In this document: piece after piece, positions 7,735 to 16,697 of the stretch | How positions within the stretch are numbered: the stretch's first letter is position 1 | How the letters are laid out: every line of letters starts with the position of its first letter | DNA from: Dactylosporangium aurantiacum | GTDB taxonomy: Bacteria; Actinomycetota; Actinomycetes; Mycobacteriales; Micromonosporaceae | Assembly (NCBI RefSeq): GCF_000716715.1 | Contig: NZ_JNYJ01000078.1 | Location: 1 to 39,628, forward strand | DNA: 39,628 bases | Direction of reading: 5' to 3' | The notes under the pieces: model-generated | Told to the model about the DNA's origin: nothing | The model's input: the letters and a program-made list of their open reading frames with translations, nothing else | The model's database searches: none | Position numbers and translations under genes: made by a program

Positions 7735-10146
7735 TTACGACGTGACCTTGACCCACTGCTGGTTGGTGGCGCCGAGGCAGTCCCAGATCTGCACCTTCGT
7801 GCCGTTGGCCGTGCCGTTGGCGCTGACGTCGAGGCACTTGTTCGCCCCGACGGCGGTGACGCTGCCGTTGCTGTTGAGCCGGAACTGCTGGTTGGTCTGC
7901 CCGTTGCAGTCCCAGATCTCCACCGCCGTGCCGTTGGCGGTGCCGCGGCCGAGCACGTCGAGGCACTTGGTGCCGTTGTAGAGCCGCAGCTCGCCGGCGG
8001 CGGTCAGGGTCAGCTGCTGGTTCGTGCCACCGTGGCAGTCCCAGATCTGCGCGAGGGCCCCGTTCGCCTGGGAGGCGCCGGCGATGTCGAGGCACCGGCC
8101 GGACGCCTGGCCGCGCAGCGCGAACGTGTCGGACGGCTGGGACGACTGCACGCCGGCCGCGGCCATGACGGCCCGGGCGCCGCTGGGCCAGTTGCCGCCG
8201 GTGACGACCACCGTGCCGGTGTTGATGTTGCCCCGGGTGCCGTTCTTGACGTTGCTGCCGTTGTTGGTCGTCCAGTTGTCGGTCAGGGTCAGGTTGCCGG
8301 TGTTGTTGTTCGCCCACTCCTGCGTGTAGGCCCAGGTGCCGGTGTTGTCGAAGACGTTGTTCGCGGCGGACACGTAGCGCGAGCCCTCGTCGAAGTACAG
8401 GCCGAGCCAGCCGTTGCTGTTGCGGAAGTAGTTCTGGTTGACGGTCGTGCCGGGGCTCGCCGACAGGTGGTAGAACGCGCCGGCGTCGGTCATCTGCTGC
8501 ACCACGTCGTGGACGAAGTTGGCGGTGACCCGGTTGTTCGCCGCGATCGTGGCCGTCGTGTACCGCGGCTGGTAGTTGTACAGGCCCCGGTCGGTGTAGT
8601 CCTGGCTGCCGCCCGCGTCGTTGGCGCCCCAGCCGTAGCCCAGGGCGATGCCGGAGTACGGCAGGTTGTACAGCTCGTTGTGCGCCATCGTCGAGCCGGC
8701 CGTGTACGTCATGAGCAGCCCGACGTGGCTGCGGTACTCCGACGCGACGTCGTGCACGACGTTGTTGCTCACGGTGATGTTGCTGTTGGTCATGCGGCTG
8801 TCGCTGGGGTGGTGCGCGTCGGCCTGGACGCCGCCGGCGATGACGGCCCCGGCCGAGAGGTACTCGAACACGTTGCCGGTCACGGTGATGTCGCGGGCGC
8901 CGAGCCCGACGCCGGTGCCGTGCGCGTTGGCGTCGTTGCCGATGCCGAGCGCGACCTGGCCGAGGTTGGTGTACCGGTTGCCGGCGAAGGTGATCGTGTT
9001 GGCCGCCGACACCTGCACCGCGGCGGGCATCTGCCGCCAGGCGGGGCGGGTCGCCTCGAAGAGCTGGCAGCCGGACTGGCACGAGCTCAGCGCGTCGGAC
9101 GGCCGGCTCCAGCTGCCGTAGATGTAGGCGCCGGTCTGCTGGTCGGCGTAGCCCTGGCCGGTGCTGGGCTGCAGCCAGCTGGTGTTGGAGAACTGCAGGC
9201 CGGTGAAGGACAGGTGGTGCGCCGGCGCGGCGTAGGTGCCGCCCACCCGCAGCAGCGACTCCAGCCGCGGCAGCTGCACGTCGGCGGTGGCCATGTTCTG
9301 CCCGGACAGCGGCTTGTAGTACAGCACGCCGGCGGCGGTGTCGAGGTACCACTCCCCGGCGGCGTCCAGGAACTCGCGGGCGTTCACCAGGTACATCGGC
9401 CCGCTGCGGAACGGCCGGGTGAGCGTGTCGTAGCCCCAGGTGTTGTTGTTCCACGCGGGCTGCTGCATCGTCAGCGTGTTGTTGCTGATCGTCTGCACCG
9501 GCACGTAGCGGTCGGTGAACGAGTTGACGGACTCGAGCTCGACACGGCTCTTGTTGGCCAGGTTGTTGAGGTACGACAGCGCCCCGTTGGTGAAGCTGAG
9601 CCCGGTCGCGGAGGCGGTGAAGTCGGCCCGGTTGACCTGGGTGCGGGCCCTGGTGGCGATGCGGCCGTCGACGAAGAGCTGACGGCTGTCGAAGCCGGTG
9701 CCGACGTTGGCCCGCCAGATGTTCTGCGCGGAGTCCGCGACGGTCCAGCCGGTGACCTTCTGCCCGCCGGAGATGATCGGGCGGGTGCCGGCCGCGGCCT
9801 GCCACTGCACGGTGTGGCCGTTGCTGCCGGAGTCGGCGGCGGTGAACGTCAGCGGCGCGCTGAGGGTGTACGTACCACCGGCGAGCTGCACGACGACGTC
9901 GCCGGTCATGTTCGGCGCGATCGCCCGGACGCTCGTCTGCGCCTGGGTGAGCGAGCACGGCTGCGCGGCGGTGCAGGCGGTGCCGGAGCCGGTCGGGGCG
10001 GCGTAGAGGGTCTGCATGACGGCGGCGGTGGCGGGCGGTGGCAGGACCGCGACGCCGCCGGCGATGAGGACCGCGGCGGCGGCCCTCGCCAGGGACCGGC
10101 GACGGCCGGTCGGTCGGGGTGCGGGGTTGGCGGATCTCGGGGGCAC
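7735..10146 (-). CDS. Secreted right-handed beta-helix glycosidase, GH141-like, with CBM13
   Basis: 803 residues. The GTG at 10146 is chosen because GGAG lies six bases upstream and it starts a proper export signal (GRRRSLARAAAAVLIAGGVAVL...ATAA, possibly Tat-type from the Arg run). After the signal comes a parallel beta-helix opening with LYAAPTGSGTACTAAQPCSL, GGTYTLSAPLTF and RPIISGGQKVTGW, wording typical of GH141, then many Asn-rich coils. The C-terminal 125 residues are a three-repeat CBM13 (CLDIAG, CLDVLG, CLDVSA; QxW ends partly QQL/QQF). Characterised GH141 members include an alpha-L-fucosidase acting on pectin and a xylanase. A fucosidase role would feed the fucose-type catabolic genes around it. 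Family placement is by motif memory; activity is inference. An operator site lies about 100 bases upstream. Confidence 0.78.
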   Translation of the reverse strand: MPPRSANPAPRPTGRRRSLARAAAAVLIAGGVAVLPPPATAAVMQTLYAAPTGSGTACTAAQPCSLTQAQTSVRAIAPNMTGDVVVQLAGGTYTLSAPLTFTAADSGSNGHTVQWQAAAGTRPIISGGQKVTGWTVADSAQNIWRANVGTGFDSRQLFVDGRIATRARTQVNRADFTASATGLSFTNGALSYLNNLANKSRVELESVNSFTDRYVPVQTISNNTLTMQQPAWNNNTWGYDTLTRPFRSGPMYLVNAREFLDAAGEWYLDTAAGVLYYKPLSGQNMATADVQLPRLESLLRVGGTYAAPAHHLSFTGLQFSNTSWLQPSTGQGYADQQTGAYIYGSWSRPSDALSSCQSGCQLFEATRPAWRQMPAAVQVSAANTITFAGNRYTNLGQVALGIGNDANAHGTGVGLGARDITVTGNVFEYLSAGAVIAGGVQADAHHPSDSRMTNSNITVSNNVVHDVASEYRSHVGLLMTYTAGSTMAHNELYNLPYSGIALGYGWGANDAGGSQDYTDRGLYNYQPRYTTATIAANNRVTANFVHDVVQQMTDAGAFYHLSASPGTTVNQNYFRNSNGWLGLYFDEGSRYVSAANNVFDNTGTWAYTQEWANNNTGNLTLTDNWTTNNGSNVKNGTRGNINTGTVVVTGGNWPSGARAVMAAAGVQSSQPSDTFALRGQASGRCLDIAGASQANGALAQIWDCHGGTNQQLTLTAAGELRLYNGTKCLDVLGRGTANGTAVEIWDCNGQTNQQFRLNSNGSVTAVGANKCLDVSANGTANGTKVQIWDCLGATNQQWVKVTS

Positions 10147-10234
10147 GAGGTGCTCCTTCGGTGGGGTGTGATCGTGACCTGAGGCGGCAGGTGCGCTGGG
10201 CGCGGCAGCCTGACGCCGCGACACGCGTCAGCAC

Positions 10235-10255
10235 ATCATAGGTATGACGTCTTAT
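10235..10255 (-). promoter_or_regulatory. Promoter of the GH141-like gene with operator site C
   Basis: On the minus strand TATGAT (10240-10235) is a strong -10. Immediately upstream, inside the expected spacer, is site C, GTATGACGTCTTA on the plus strand (10242-10254), the best match to the shared motif. No clear -35 is present, which suits a regulated promoter. Confidence 0.55.
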
Positions 10256-10277
10256 CAATACCAGCGCCGGATACGGA

Positions 10278-10316
10278 GAAGGGCGGCCGGAACCCTCGCG
10301 GGTCCGGCCGCCCTTC
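10278..10316 (-). terminator. Strong terminator after the ThuA/DUF1080 gene
   Basis: gaagggcggccgga (10278-10291) and its exact inverted copy (10303-10316) flank an 11-base loop that can itself pair ccc with ggg. It lies 17 bases past the stop codon at 10333 on the minus strand. Confidence 0.85.
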
Positions 10317-10332
10317 GTAGGGCGTCAGCTGC

Positions 10333-10729
10333 CTACGGCAGCGTCCACTTCTGGTTGGCCGGCACCGGGTTGATGCAGGTCCACAGGTGCACGATCGTGC
10401 CGTCGGCGGAGTTGTTGCCCGACACGTCCAGGCACTTGCCGGACTGCGGGTTGCGCAGCGTGCCGTCCGACTGCGCGGACCAGTTCTGGTTGCCGCCGCC
10501 GTTGCACGTCCAGATCTGGATCTTCGTGCCGTTGGCGGTGCCGCCGCCGTTCACGTCCAGGCACTTGCCGAGCGCCTGCAGCGTCTGGCCGGAGCGGGTC
10601 CAGGTCTGCGCCGCGTTGCCCTGGCAGGTGTAGATCTGGACCTGGGTGCCGTTGGCCGAGCTGCCGCCCCGCACGTCCAGGCACTTGCCGGCGAGGCCCT
10701 TCACCGGGCCGACGCCGGTCTGCGGGGTG
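10333..10729 (-). repeat. Duplicated CBM13-coding segment, copy 1
   Basis: This segment aligns without gaps to 12103-12499 at a constant offset of 1770 bases, including an identical run of about 80 bases (10396-10476 against 12166-12246). Third codon positions agree too, so the match is at DNA level, pointing to recent duplication or gene conversion of the lectin module. Confidence 0.9.
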
Positions 10730-12039
10730 GTGCCCGACTCCTTGATCCGGATGTTGCGGAAGTCGACCGTGTTCCCGGTGCCGTGCTCCTGGATGCCGAC
10801 GTAGCCGTCGAGATTGCGGTTCGGGTCGGTGTTGGTGAAGTCGTTGATCAGCGTGCCGTTGAGGTACACCCGGAGCCGCTGGCCCTCCACGAGCGCCTCG
10901 AACGTGTTCCACTCCCCCGGCGGGTTGAGCGCCGCGTCGCGGGCGGCGATGTCGGCGGACTTGACGCCGTAGATCGCGCCCGTGGTGCGGTCCGCGCTGT
11001 CCGTGGCGTCGATCTGGATCTCGTAGCCCTGGTTCTGCGCGATGGTGGGGTCGCTGCCCGGGTTGGGGAAGCCGAGGAAGATGCCGGAGTTGCTGTCGCC
11101 GGTCATCCGCCAGTCGGCCTTCAGCGAGTACGACGTGTACTGCTTCGCGCTGTACCAGAACAGGCCCATGCCACCGACGGAGGTCAGCGTCGCGTCGCTG
11201 TTGGTGAAGCTGCCGGGGCCCGACTGCGACCAGCCGGTGGTCGAGCCGTTGTAGAGCGCGGTGTAACCGGTCTCCGGCCGGCAGTCGGCATTCGCGCGCT
11301 TCGCCGCGTAGCGGATGCCGCCGAGCAGCTCGGCGCGCAGCGCCGTCTCGGAGTACGACGACTGGCTGTGGCCGAGGCCCGTGTAGAACGACCGGCCGCT
11401 GTCGATGGTCTTGCACCAGGTGATCGGGTGGTCGGCGCCCATGGTGCCGCCGGAGTACGAGGACTCGTCCAGCGTTGAGAGCACCCGTGCGGTCGAGCGC
11501 GGGTTGCTCTGGTAGTTGTACAGCTCGTCGGTGCGGGTCCAGGTCTGCGGCAGGTGCGCCGTGGCCGGGTGGGCCCGGTTCTCGGTCTTCACGTTCACCT
11601 GCTGGATCGCCGGGTGGGACGCGAAGTAGGCGCCGACGAGCTGGCCGTAGAACGGCCAGCTGTACTCGGTGTCGGCGGCGGAGTGGATGCCGACGTAGCC
11701 ACCGCCACCGCGGATGTAGGACTCGAACGCGGCCTGCTGGGTGTCGTTGAGCACGTCACCGGTGGTGCTGAGGAACACCACCGCCTCGTACTGGGCGAGG
11801 TTGGCGGTGGTGAAGCGGGTGGCGTCCTCGGTGGCGGTGACCGTGAAGTTGTTCGCCGCGCCGAGCTGCTGGATGGCGGTGATGCCGGCGCCGATCGAGT
11901 CGTGCCGGAAGGCGGCGGTCTTGGAGAACACGAGGACGTCGTACGGGGCGTCCGCGGCCGCGGCGGGCGAGGCCGCCGCCGCGAGGGTGCCGGCGGCGAG
12001 GGCGATGGCGGCGCCCGCACCGGCGAGAAGTCTGCGCAT
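10333..12039 (-). CDS. Secreted ThuA-like / DUF1080 protein with CBM13
   Basis: 568 residues: Sec signal (MRRLLAGAGAAIALAAGTLAAAASPAAAA), ThuA-like domain (about 33-250; DVLVFSKTAAFRHDSI, GGGGYVGIHSAADTEYSW, HPITWCKTIDSGRSFYTGLGH), DUF1080 concanavalin-like domain (about 255-430; YNGSTTGWSQ, GIFLGFPNPG, GEWNTFEALVEGQRLRVYLNG), then three CBM13 repeats. DUF1080 proteins include 3-keto-glycoside hydrolases, and ThuA is linked to oxidised trehalose/glycoside metabolism, so a role in oxidised sugar breakdown outside the cell is plausible. ATG at 12039 with GGAGG five bases before. It follows the broken PQQ dehydrogenase gene on the same strand; such ThuA and PQQ-propeller proteins often occur side by side. 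Its lectin DNA is almost the same as that of the upstream neighbour. Confidence 0.85.
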   Translation of the reverse strand: MRRLLAGAGAAIALAAGTLAAAASPAAAADAPYDVLVFSKTAAFRHDSIGAGITAIQQLGAANNFTVTATEDATRFTTANLAQYEAVVFLSTTGDVLNDTQQAAFESYIRGGGGYVGIHSAADTEYSWPFYGQLVGAYFASHPAIQQVNVKTENRAHPATAHLPQTWTRTDELYNYQSNPRSTARVLSTLDESSYSGGTMGADHPITWCKTIDSGRSFYTGLGHSQSSYSETALRAELLGGIRYAAKRANADCRPETGYTALYNGSTTGWSQSGPGSFTNSDATLTSVGGMGLFWYSAKQYTSYSLKADWRMTGDSNSGIFLGFPNPGSDPTIAQNQGYEIQIDATDSADRTTGAIYGVKSADIAARDAALNPPGEWNTFEALVEGQRLRVYLNGTLINDFTNTDPNRNLDGYVGIQEHGTGNTVDFRNIRIKESGTTPQTGVGPVKGLAGKCLDVRGGSSANGTQVQIYTCQGNAAQTWTRSGQTLQALGKCLDVNGGGTANGTKIQIWTCNGGGNQNWSAQSDGTLRNPQSGKCLDVSGNNSADGTIVHLWTCINPVPANQKWTLP

Positions 12040-12064
12040 GGTTCCTCCGGTCTGCGAAGGGAGT

Positions 12065-12090
12065 GGCGCCCGCGCGGGTGCGCGGGCGCC
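12065..12090 (-). terminator. Perfect 11-bp hairpin between PQQ and ThuA genes
   Basis: ggcgcccgcgc (12065-12075) and gcgcgggcgcc (12080-12090) form an 11-bp stem with a 4-base loop, 12 bases past the stop of the PQQ-type gene and just before the ribosome binding site of the ThuA gene. It may terminate or attenuate transcription between them. Confidence 0.75.
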
Positions 12091-12102
12091 GGGCTCGTCA
12101 GG

Positions 12103-12499
12103 TCAGGGCAGGGTCCACTTCTGGTTGGCCGGCACCGGGCTGATGCAGGTCCACAGGTGCACGACCGTGCCGTCGGCGGAGTTGTTGCCCGACACGTCCA
12201 GGCACTTGCCGGACTGCGGGTTGCGCAGCGTGCCGTCCGACTGCGCCGCCCAGTTCTGGTTGCCGCCGCCGTTGCACGTCCACAGCTGGATCTTCGTGCC
12301 GTCGGCCGTGGCCCCGCCGTTGACGTCCAGGCACTTGCCGAGCGCCTGCAGCGTCTGGCCGGAGCGCGTCCACGTCTGCCCGGCGGCGCCGTTGCACGTG
12401 TACAGCTGGATCTGCGTGCCGTTCGTCGAGGTGCCGCCCCGCACGTCCAGGCACTTGCCGGCGAGGCCCTTCACCGGGCCGACGCCGGACTGCGGGGTG
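12103..12499 (-). repeat. Duplicated CBM13-coding segment, copy 2
   Basis: Partner of 10333-10729 with the same orientation and no gaps. Differences are scattered substitutions. Similarity stops just after the shared tgcggggtg, where the two proteins' linkers begin. Confidence 0.9.
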
Positions 12500-14636
12500 C
12501 CGGTGGCGAAGGTGAAGCTGTCGACGTCGAACAGCAGGCCGGTGCCGCTGCCGGCGAACGTCAGGTACAGCGACGTCGTGCCGGCCGGCGGGCTGGTGAT
12601 CGCCGCGGTGACGGTGGTGAACGTCTCCCACGAGCCGGTGACCGGGATCGTGGCGGAGCCGATGACGGTGCCCGTGGGTGAGCCGGTGCGGAACTGCACC
12701 GTGCCGCCGGCGCCCGCGGACGAGGCCCGCACCTGGACGGAGGTGGCGTTGTTCACCTTGTACGGGTCGAACTCGATCCAGTCGCCGTTGTGGATGTCAC
12801 CGACGGTCTTGCCGCCCTCGGCGGTGGTCTTGCTGTACGTGTTGATGCCGGAGGACGTCTTGAAGTGCTCCGCCTGCCGGTGCCGGGGCTGCAGGATGTT
12901 CTGGGTGTGGGTGGTCAGCCCGCCGTTGTCGGTGTACTGCGCGTCGAAGACCGGGAAGATGTTCGCCGCGTCGTCGTGCTCACCGTCCACCGGGATCGTG
13001 ATCGTGCCGGAGCAGCCGGTCTGCGACGTGATCTGGTGGGCGTGCTGGTCGTGGCCGAGCACGTAGGTCATGGTGACCTTCGAGCAGTCGATCGCGCCGT
13101 CCTCCGGGTCGCTGACCGTGACGCTCCACGGGACGCTGTCACCGAAGGACACCAGCTGGCCGGATGCCGGCGTGCTCACCGTGACCGTGGGCGCGGTGTT
13201 GCCGACGCTGATCTGGACGCTCGCCGACCCGGTGGCGCCCTGCGGGTCGCGCACCGTCAGGGTGGCGGTGTAGCTGCCGTTGGCGGTGTAGGTCTTCGAC
13301 GGGTTCGCCGACGTCGAGGTAGTGCCGTCGCCGAAGGCCCACGAGTAGGTCAGCGCCCCGCCCTCCGGGTCGCTGCTGCCCGACGAGGAGAAGTTCACCG
13401 TCAGTGGTGCCTGGCCGGAGGTGACGTTGGCGCCGGCGACGGCGGTCGGCGCGCGGTTGGCGCCGGTGCCGACGTAGTCGAAGCGGTAGAGCGCGGAGTT
13501 CGCGTCGCCGTTGCCGAATCCGGCGCCGTAGTCCAGCACGTACAGCGCGCCGTCGGGGCCGAACTGCATGTCCATGACCTGCTTGCCGACCCACGGGAAG
13601 TTGTCGATCGTGCCCCGGGAGCCGTCGGCGTTGATCGTGATCGGCTTGATCCAGCCGCGGCCGAACTCGCCGGCGAAGAACTGACCGTCCAGGGACGGCG
13701 GGAACTTCGTGGTCGACGGGTTCGACGCGTCATAGCGGTACACCGGACCCGCCATCGGCGACTCCGAGCCGCTGCCGAACTCCGGCGGGCTGCCCGAGTC
13801 ACCGGCGTACTTGATCCAGGCCGCCCGGGCCGGCGGCAGGGTCTGCAGGCCGGTGTTGCGGAACGAGTTGTTCGTCGGCCCGCCCGTGCAGTTGAACTTG
13901 GGGCCGGTGCTGTTGGTGGCGAAGTTCCACTCGTTGTAGGTCTCGTTCGTGGTGTTGCTGCCGGTGCAGTACGGCCAGCCGTAGTTGCCCGGCGACGTGA
14001 TCCGGTCGAACTCCACCTGCCCCTGCGGCCCGCGGGTCGAGCTGGTGCTGCCCGCGTCGGGACCGTAGTCACCGACGTAGACGACGCCGGTCGCCTTGTC
14101 CACGCTCATCCGGAACGGGTTGCGGAACCCCATCGCGTAGATCTCCGGCCGCGTGTTCGCGGTGCCGGGCGCGAACAGGTTCCCCGACGGGATGCTGTAG
14201 GTGCCGTTCGCGTGGTCCAGTCGGTGCCGGTGGCCGGGGCATCACCGGCCGGGGTGTTCAGCGGCGGCGCGTGGTACAGGTAGATGTAGCGGTTGGTGGC
14301 GAAGTTCGGGTCCGCCGCGACGCCCTGCAGGCCCTCCTCGTCGTGCGTGTAGACGGGGATGTTGCCGATCACCGAGGTGTTGCCGGCGGCGTCGGTGCGC
14401 CGCAGCGTGCCGTTGCGGGCGGTGTGCAGCACCGACCGGTCGGGAAGCACGGAGATGGCCAGCGGCTCGCCCATCTCGCTGAGCCCTTTGGCGAGGGTGA
14501 CCTGCTGGTAGTCGGTGGCACTGATGGCCGCTGCCGCGGGGGTCGGCGACGTGACGACGGCCGTGAAAGTTCCACCGGCCAGCGCGAGCATCACCGCCGC
14601 CCCGGCTCCTCGGCGTGGCGGTCGTGTTCGGTGCAT
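12103..14636 (-). pseudogene. PQQ-dependent sugar dehydrogenase-like protein with PKD, CBM6-like and CBM13 domains, broken by internal deletion and frameshift
   Basis: The gene starts at ATG 14636 (GGAGG eight bases before) with a signal peptide and the first propeller blades (LAKGLSEMGEPLAISVLPDRSVLHTARNG, EEGLQGVAADPNFATNRYIYLYHAP). At about 14211-14217, after GTDW, the frame goes wrong. The continuation is in another frame (HANGTYSIPSGNLFAPGTANTRPEIYAMGFRNPF), and the stretch that normally lies between (the CCH-containing and GDDTNPF-type segment, probably 80-100 residues) is absent. The original frame stops at 14106. The second frame runs to 12103: remaining propeller, PKD domain (PTAVAGANVTSGQAPLTVNFSSS), an Ig-like part, a CBM6-like domain and three CBM13 repeats. 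Family members oxidise sugars with PQQ in the secreted fraction. Either a real pseudogene or an assembly error. Confidence 0.8.
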
Positions 14637-14780
14637 GGGAGCAACCTCCATACGGTGCGGGGGGTGTGGGGGCGCGCGCCGCCGCGCCGTTGTGCTGCGG
14701 ATCGACGGGTGCCGGGGGCGGTCAGCGGAACGGCATCCCGGCTTCGCCGTCAATCCATCGACGCACGTTACAGGATTGAC

Positions 14781-14794
14781 GACATACGTCATAT
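14781..14794. promoter_or_regulatory. GntR-type operator site D
   Basis: gacatacgtcatat; its reverse strand reads ATATGACGTATGT, matching the motif seen at 6778, 6810 and 10242. It lies between the divergent PQQ-type gene (start 14636) and the 14911 operon, about 47 bases from site E, and could serve either side. Confidence 0.5.
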
Positions 14795-14834
14795 GTTTGT
14801 TTCTGTCACCGAGCCATGACGGCGCGTACTCACG

Positions 14835-14863
14835 TTGACTGGATACGTCATACGAGTTACGTT
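14835..14863 (+). promoter_or_regulatory. Promoter of the sugar-acid operon with operator site E in its spacer
   Basis: TTGACT (14835-14840) and TACGTT (14858-14863) are 17 bases apart, a good sigma-70-type pair. The spacer contains ggatacgtcatac (14841-14853), whose reverse strand GTATGACGTATCC matches the shared motif. Repression by the local GntR proteins would be by occlusion. Confidence 0.65.
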
Positions 14864-14910
14864 TTTCCGCGCTTGCCGCAGCGGACAGGCACCAGCACGG
14901 ATGGAGTTCG

Positions 14911-15939
14911 ATGAAAGCCGTCGTCTATCGCGGGGCGCGCACCCTGGACATCGAGGAGCGACCCGAGGCGGAGCCCGGCCACGGCGAGCTGGGCATCGCG
15001 GTGGCCTACACCGGCATCTGCGGGACCGACCTGCACATCTACCACGGCGACATGGACGCCAGGGTCGGCACCGGCGCCGTGATCGGGCACGAGATGTCGG
15101 GTCGGGTCGCCGCGATCGGCCCGGGCGTCACCGGCTGGTCCGTCGGTCAGCCCGTCACGGTGATGCCCACCCGGGCGTGCGGCGAGTGCCCGGCGTGCGT
15201 CCGGGGGCACAGCCACATCTGCCACCGCATGCAGTTCCTCGGCATCGACTCGCCCGGCGCCATGCAGTCGCGGTGGAACGTCCCGGCCGACCTGGTCATC
15301 GCGCTGCCGGAGGACCTGCCGCTGGAGCAAGCCGCGCTCATCGAGCCGACGGCCGTCGCCGTGCACGACGTGCGGCGCGCGGACGTGGGTGCCGACGACC
15401 ATGTCGTGGTGGTTGGCGGTGGGCCGGTCGGCGTGCTCATCGCCGCCGTCGCGCAGGGTCGCGGCGCGCGGGTCCTGCTGGTGGAGCCGGACGCGTTCCG
15501 GCGCGAGGTCGCGGTCGAGCTCGGCATCGAGACGCTCGACCCGGCCGCCGCCGACGTGCCGGCAACCGTCGAGGAGCGCACCGGCGGCGCCGGCGCCGAC
15601 ATCGCCTTCGAGGTGTCCGGCTCCGCCGCCGGGGTCGTCACCGCCGTCGACGTCCTCACCACCCGCGGCCGGCTCGTCATGGTCGCCATCCACCCGCAGC
15701 TGCGCCCCGTCAACCTGCACCGGTTCTTCTGGCGCGAGCTCGAGCTGTTCGGCGCCCGCCTGTACCAGCGCGACGACATGGTCGAGGCCGTCCAGCTCAT
15801 CGCGACCGGGGCCGTGCCGGCACAGCGGCTCATCTCCCGCGTCGGTCCCGTCGGCACGGTGGCCGACGCCTTCACCGCGCTCGAGTCCGGCGGTAGCGTC
15901 ATGAAGGTCCTCATCGACTGGCAGGAGCAGGCACGGTGA
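14911..15939 (+). CDS. Zinc-dependent medium-chain alcohol/polyol dehydrogenase
   Basis: 342 residues, normal for zinc MDR enzymes. Catalytic zinc ligands lie in GICGTDLHI and GHE (VIGHEMSG); the structural zinc loop is CGECPACVRGHSHIC. The Rossmann motif is GGGPVGVLIA, followed by an acidic residue pair (LVEPD) suggesting NAD. Closest in style to sorbitol/threonine/butanediol dehydrogenases. ATG at 14911 with GGAG five bases upstream. First of four genes joined by 4-base overlaps, so it belongs to the same pathway: it probably oxidises a hydroxyl of a sugar, polyol or deoxy-keto acid, in parallel with or after the KduD-like enzyme. The substrate is unknown. Confidence 0.88.
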   Translation: MKAVVYRGARTLDIEERPEAEPGHGELGIAVAYTGICGTDLHIYHGDMDARVGTGAVIGHEMSGRVAAIGPGVTGWSVGQPVTVMPTRACGECPACVRGHSHICHRMQFLGIDSPGAMQSRWNVPADLVIALPEDLPLEQAALIEPTAVAVHDVRRADVGADDHVVVVGGGPVGVLIAAVAQGRGARVLLVEPDAFRREVAVELGIETLDPAAADVPATVEERTGGAGADIAFEVSGSAAGVVTAVDVLTTRGRLVMVAIHPQLRPVNLHRFFWRELELFGARLYQRDDMVEAVQLIATGAVPAQRLISRVGPVGTVADAFTALESGGSVMKVLIDWQEQAR

Positions 15940-16697
15940 CCGCGATGTTCGACCTGTCGGGGCGCACCGCCGTCGTGACGGGCGCGCGGCGGGGCATCGG
16001 GCTGGCGATGGCCGAGGCGCTCGCCATGGCGGGCGCCGACGTCATCGGCGTGTCCGCGCAGCTGGAGCCCAGCGGCAGCGAGGCCGAGCGGCGCGTCACG
16101 GCGGCCGGCCGGAAGTTCACCGCCGTGACCGCCGACCTCGCCGACCGGGCTGCGGTGCGCCGGCTCGCCGCCGACCTCAACGCCCTCGGCGACATCGACA
16201 TCCTGGTCAACAACGCCGGCACCATCGCGCGGGCCCCGGCGGCCGAGCACCCCGACGAGTACTGGGACCACGTCATCCAGGTCAACCTGTCCAGCCAGTT
16301 CGTGCTCAGCCGGGAACTCGGCCGGGAGATGGTCCGTCGCGGCCGCGGGAAGATCATCTTCACCGCGTCGCTGCTGAGCTTCCAGGGCGGCATCAACGTC
16401 CCCGGGTACGCGGCCGCCAAGTCGGGCGTGGCCGGGCTGACCAAGGCCCTGGCCAACGAGTGGGCCGCGCACGGCGTCAACGTCAACGCGATCGCGCCCG
16501 GCTACATCGCCACGGACAACACCCAGGCGCTGCGCGACGACCCGGTGCGGCACCGGGCCATCCTGGAGCGGATCCCCGCCGGCCGCTGGGGCCGCCCCGA
16601 CGACCTCGGCGCCGCCACGGTGTTCCTGGCCGCACCCGCGTCGGACTACGTCAACGGCGTCGTGCTGCCCGTCGACGGCGGCTGGCTGGGCAGATGA
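15936..16697 (+). CDS. KduD-like short-chain dehydrogenase (2-keto-3-deoxy sugar acid dehydrogenase)
   Basis: 253 residues, classical SDR: TGARRGIG cofactor motif, NNAG, catalytic Ser in TASLLSFQGG, YAAAK, then NVNAIAPGYIATDNTQALR and the end VDGGWLGR, the wording of KduD (2-deoxy/2-keto-3-deoxy-D-gluconate dehydrogenase) proteins. In L-fucose and related non-phosphorylating routes an SDR oxidises C4 of 2-keto-3-deoxyfuconate, so this is the likely next step after the dehydratase at 2250-3437. GTG start at 15936 overlaps the preceding stop (GTGA); an in-frame ATG lies three codons later. Pectin-derived uronate metabolism is the alternative role. Confidence 0.88.
   Translation: MTAMFDLSGRTAVVTGARRGIGLAMAEALAMAGADVIGVSAQLEPSGSEAERRVTAAGRKFTAVTADLADRAAVRRLAADLNALGDIDILVNNAGTIARAPAAEHPDEYWDHVIQVNLSSQFVLSRELGREMVRRGRGKIIFTASLLSFQGGINVPGYAAAKSGVAGLTKALANEWAAHGVNVNAIAPGYIATDNTQALRDDPVRHRAILERIPAGRWGRPDDLGAATVFLAAPASDYVNGVVLPVDGGWLGR

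Noticed and set aside
7717..10182. A very long open frame on the strand opposite the GH141-like gene
   Set aside because: Its translation is Val/Gly/Arg-rich low complexity with no family motif; high GC makes antisense frames stay open. The minus strand has the signal peptide, ribosome binding site and CBM13.
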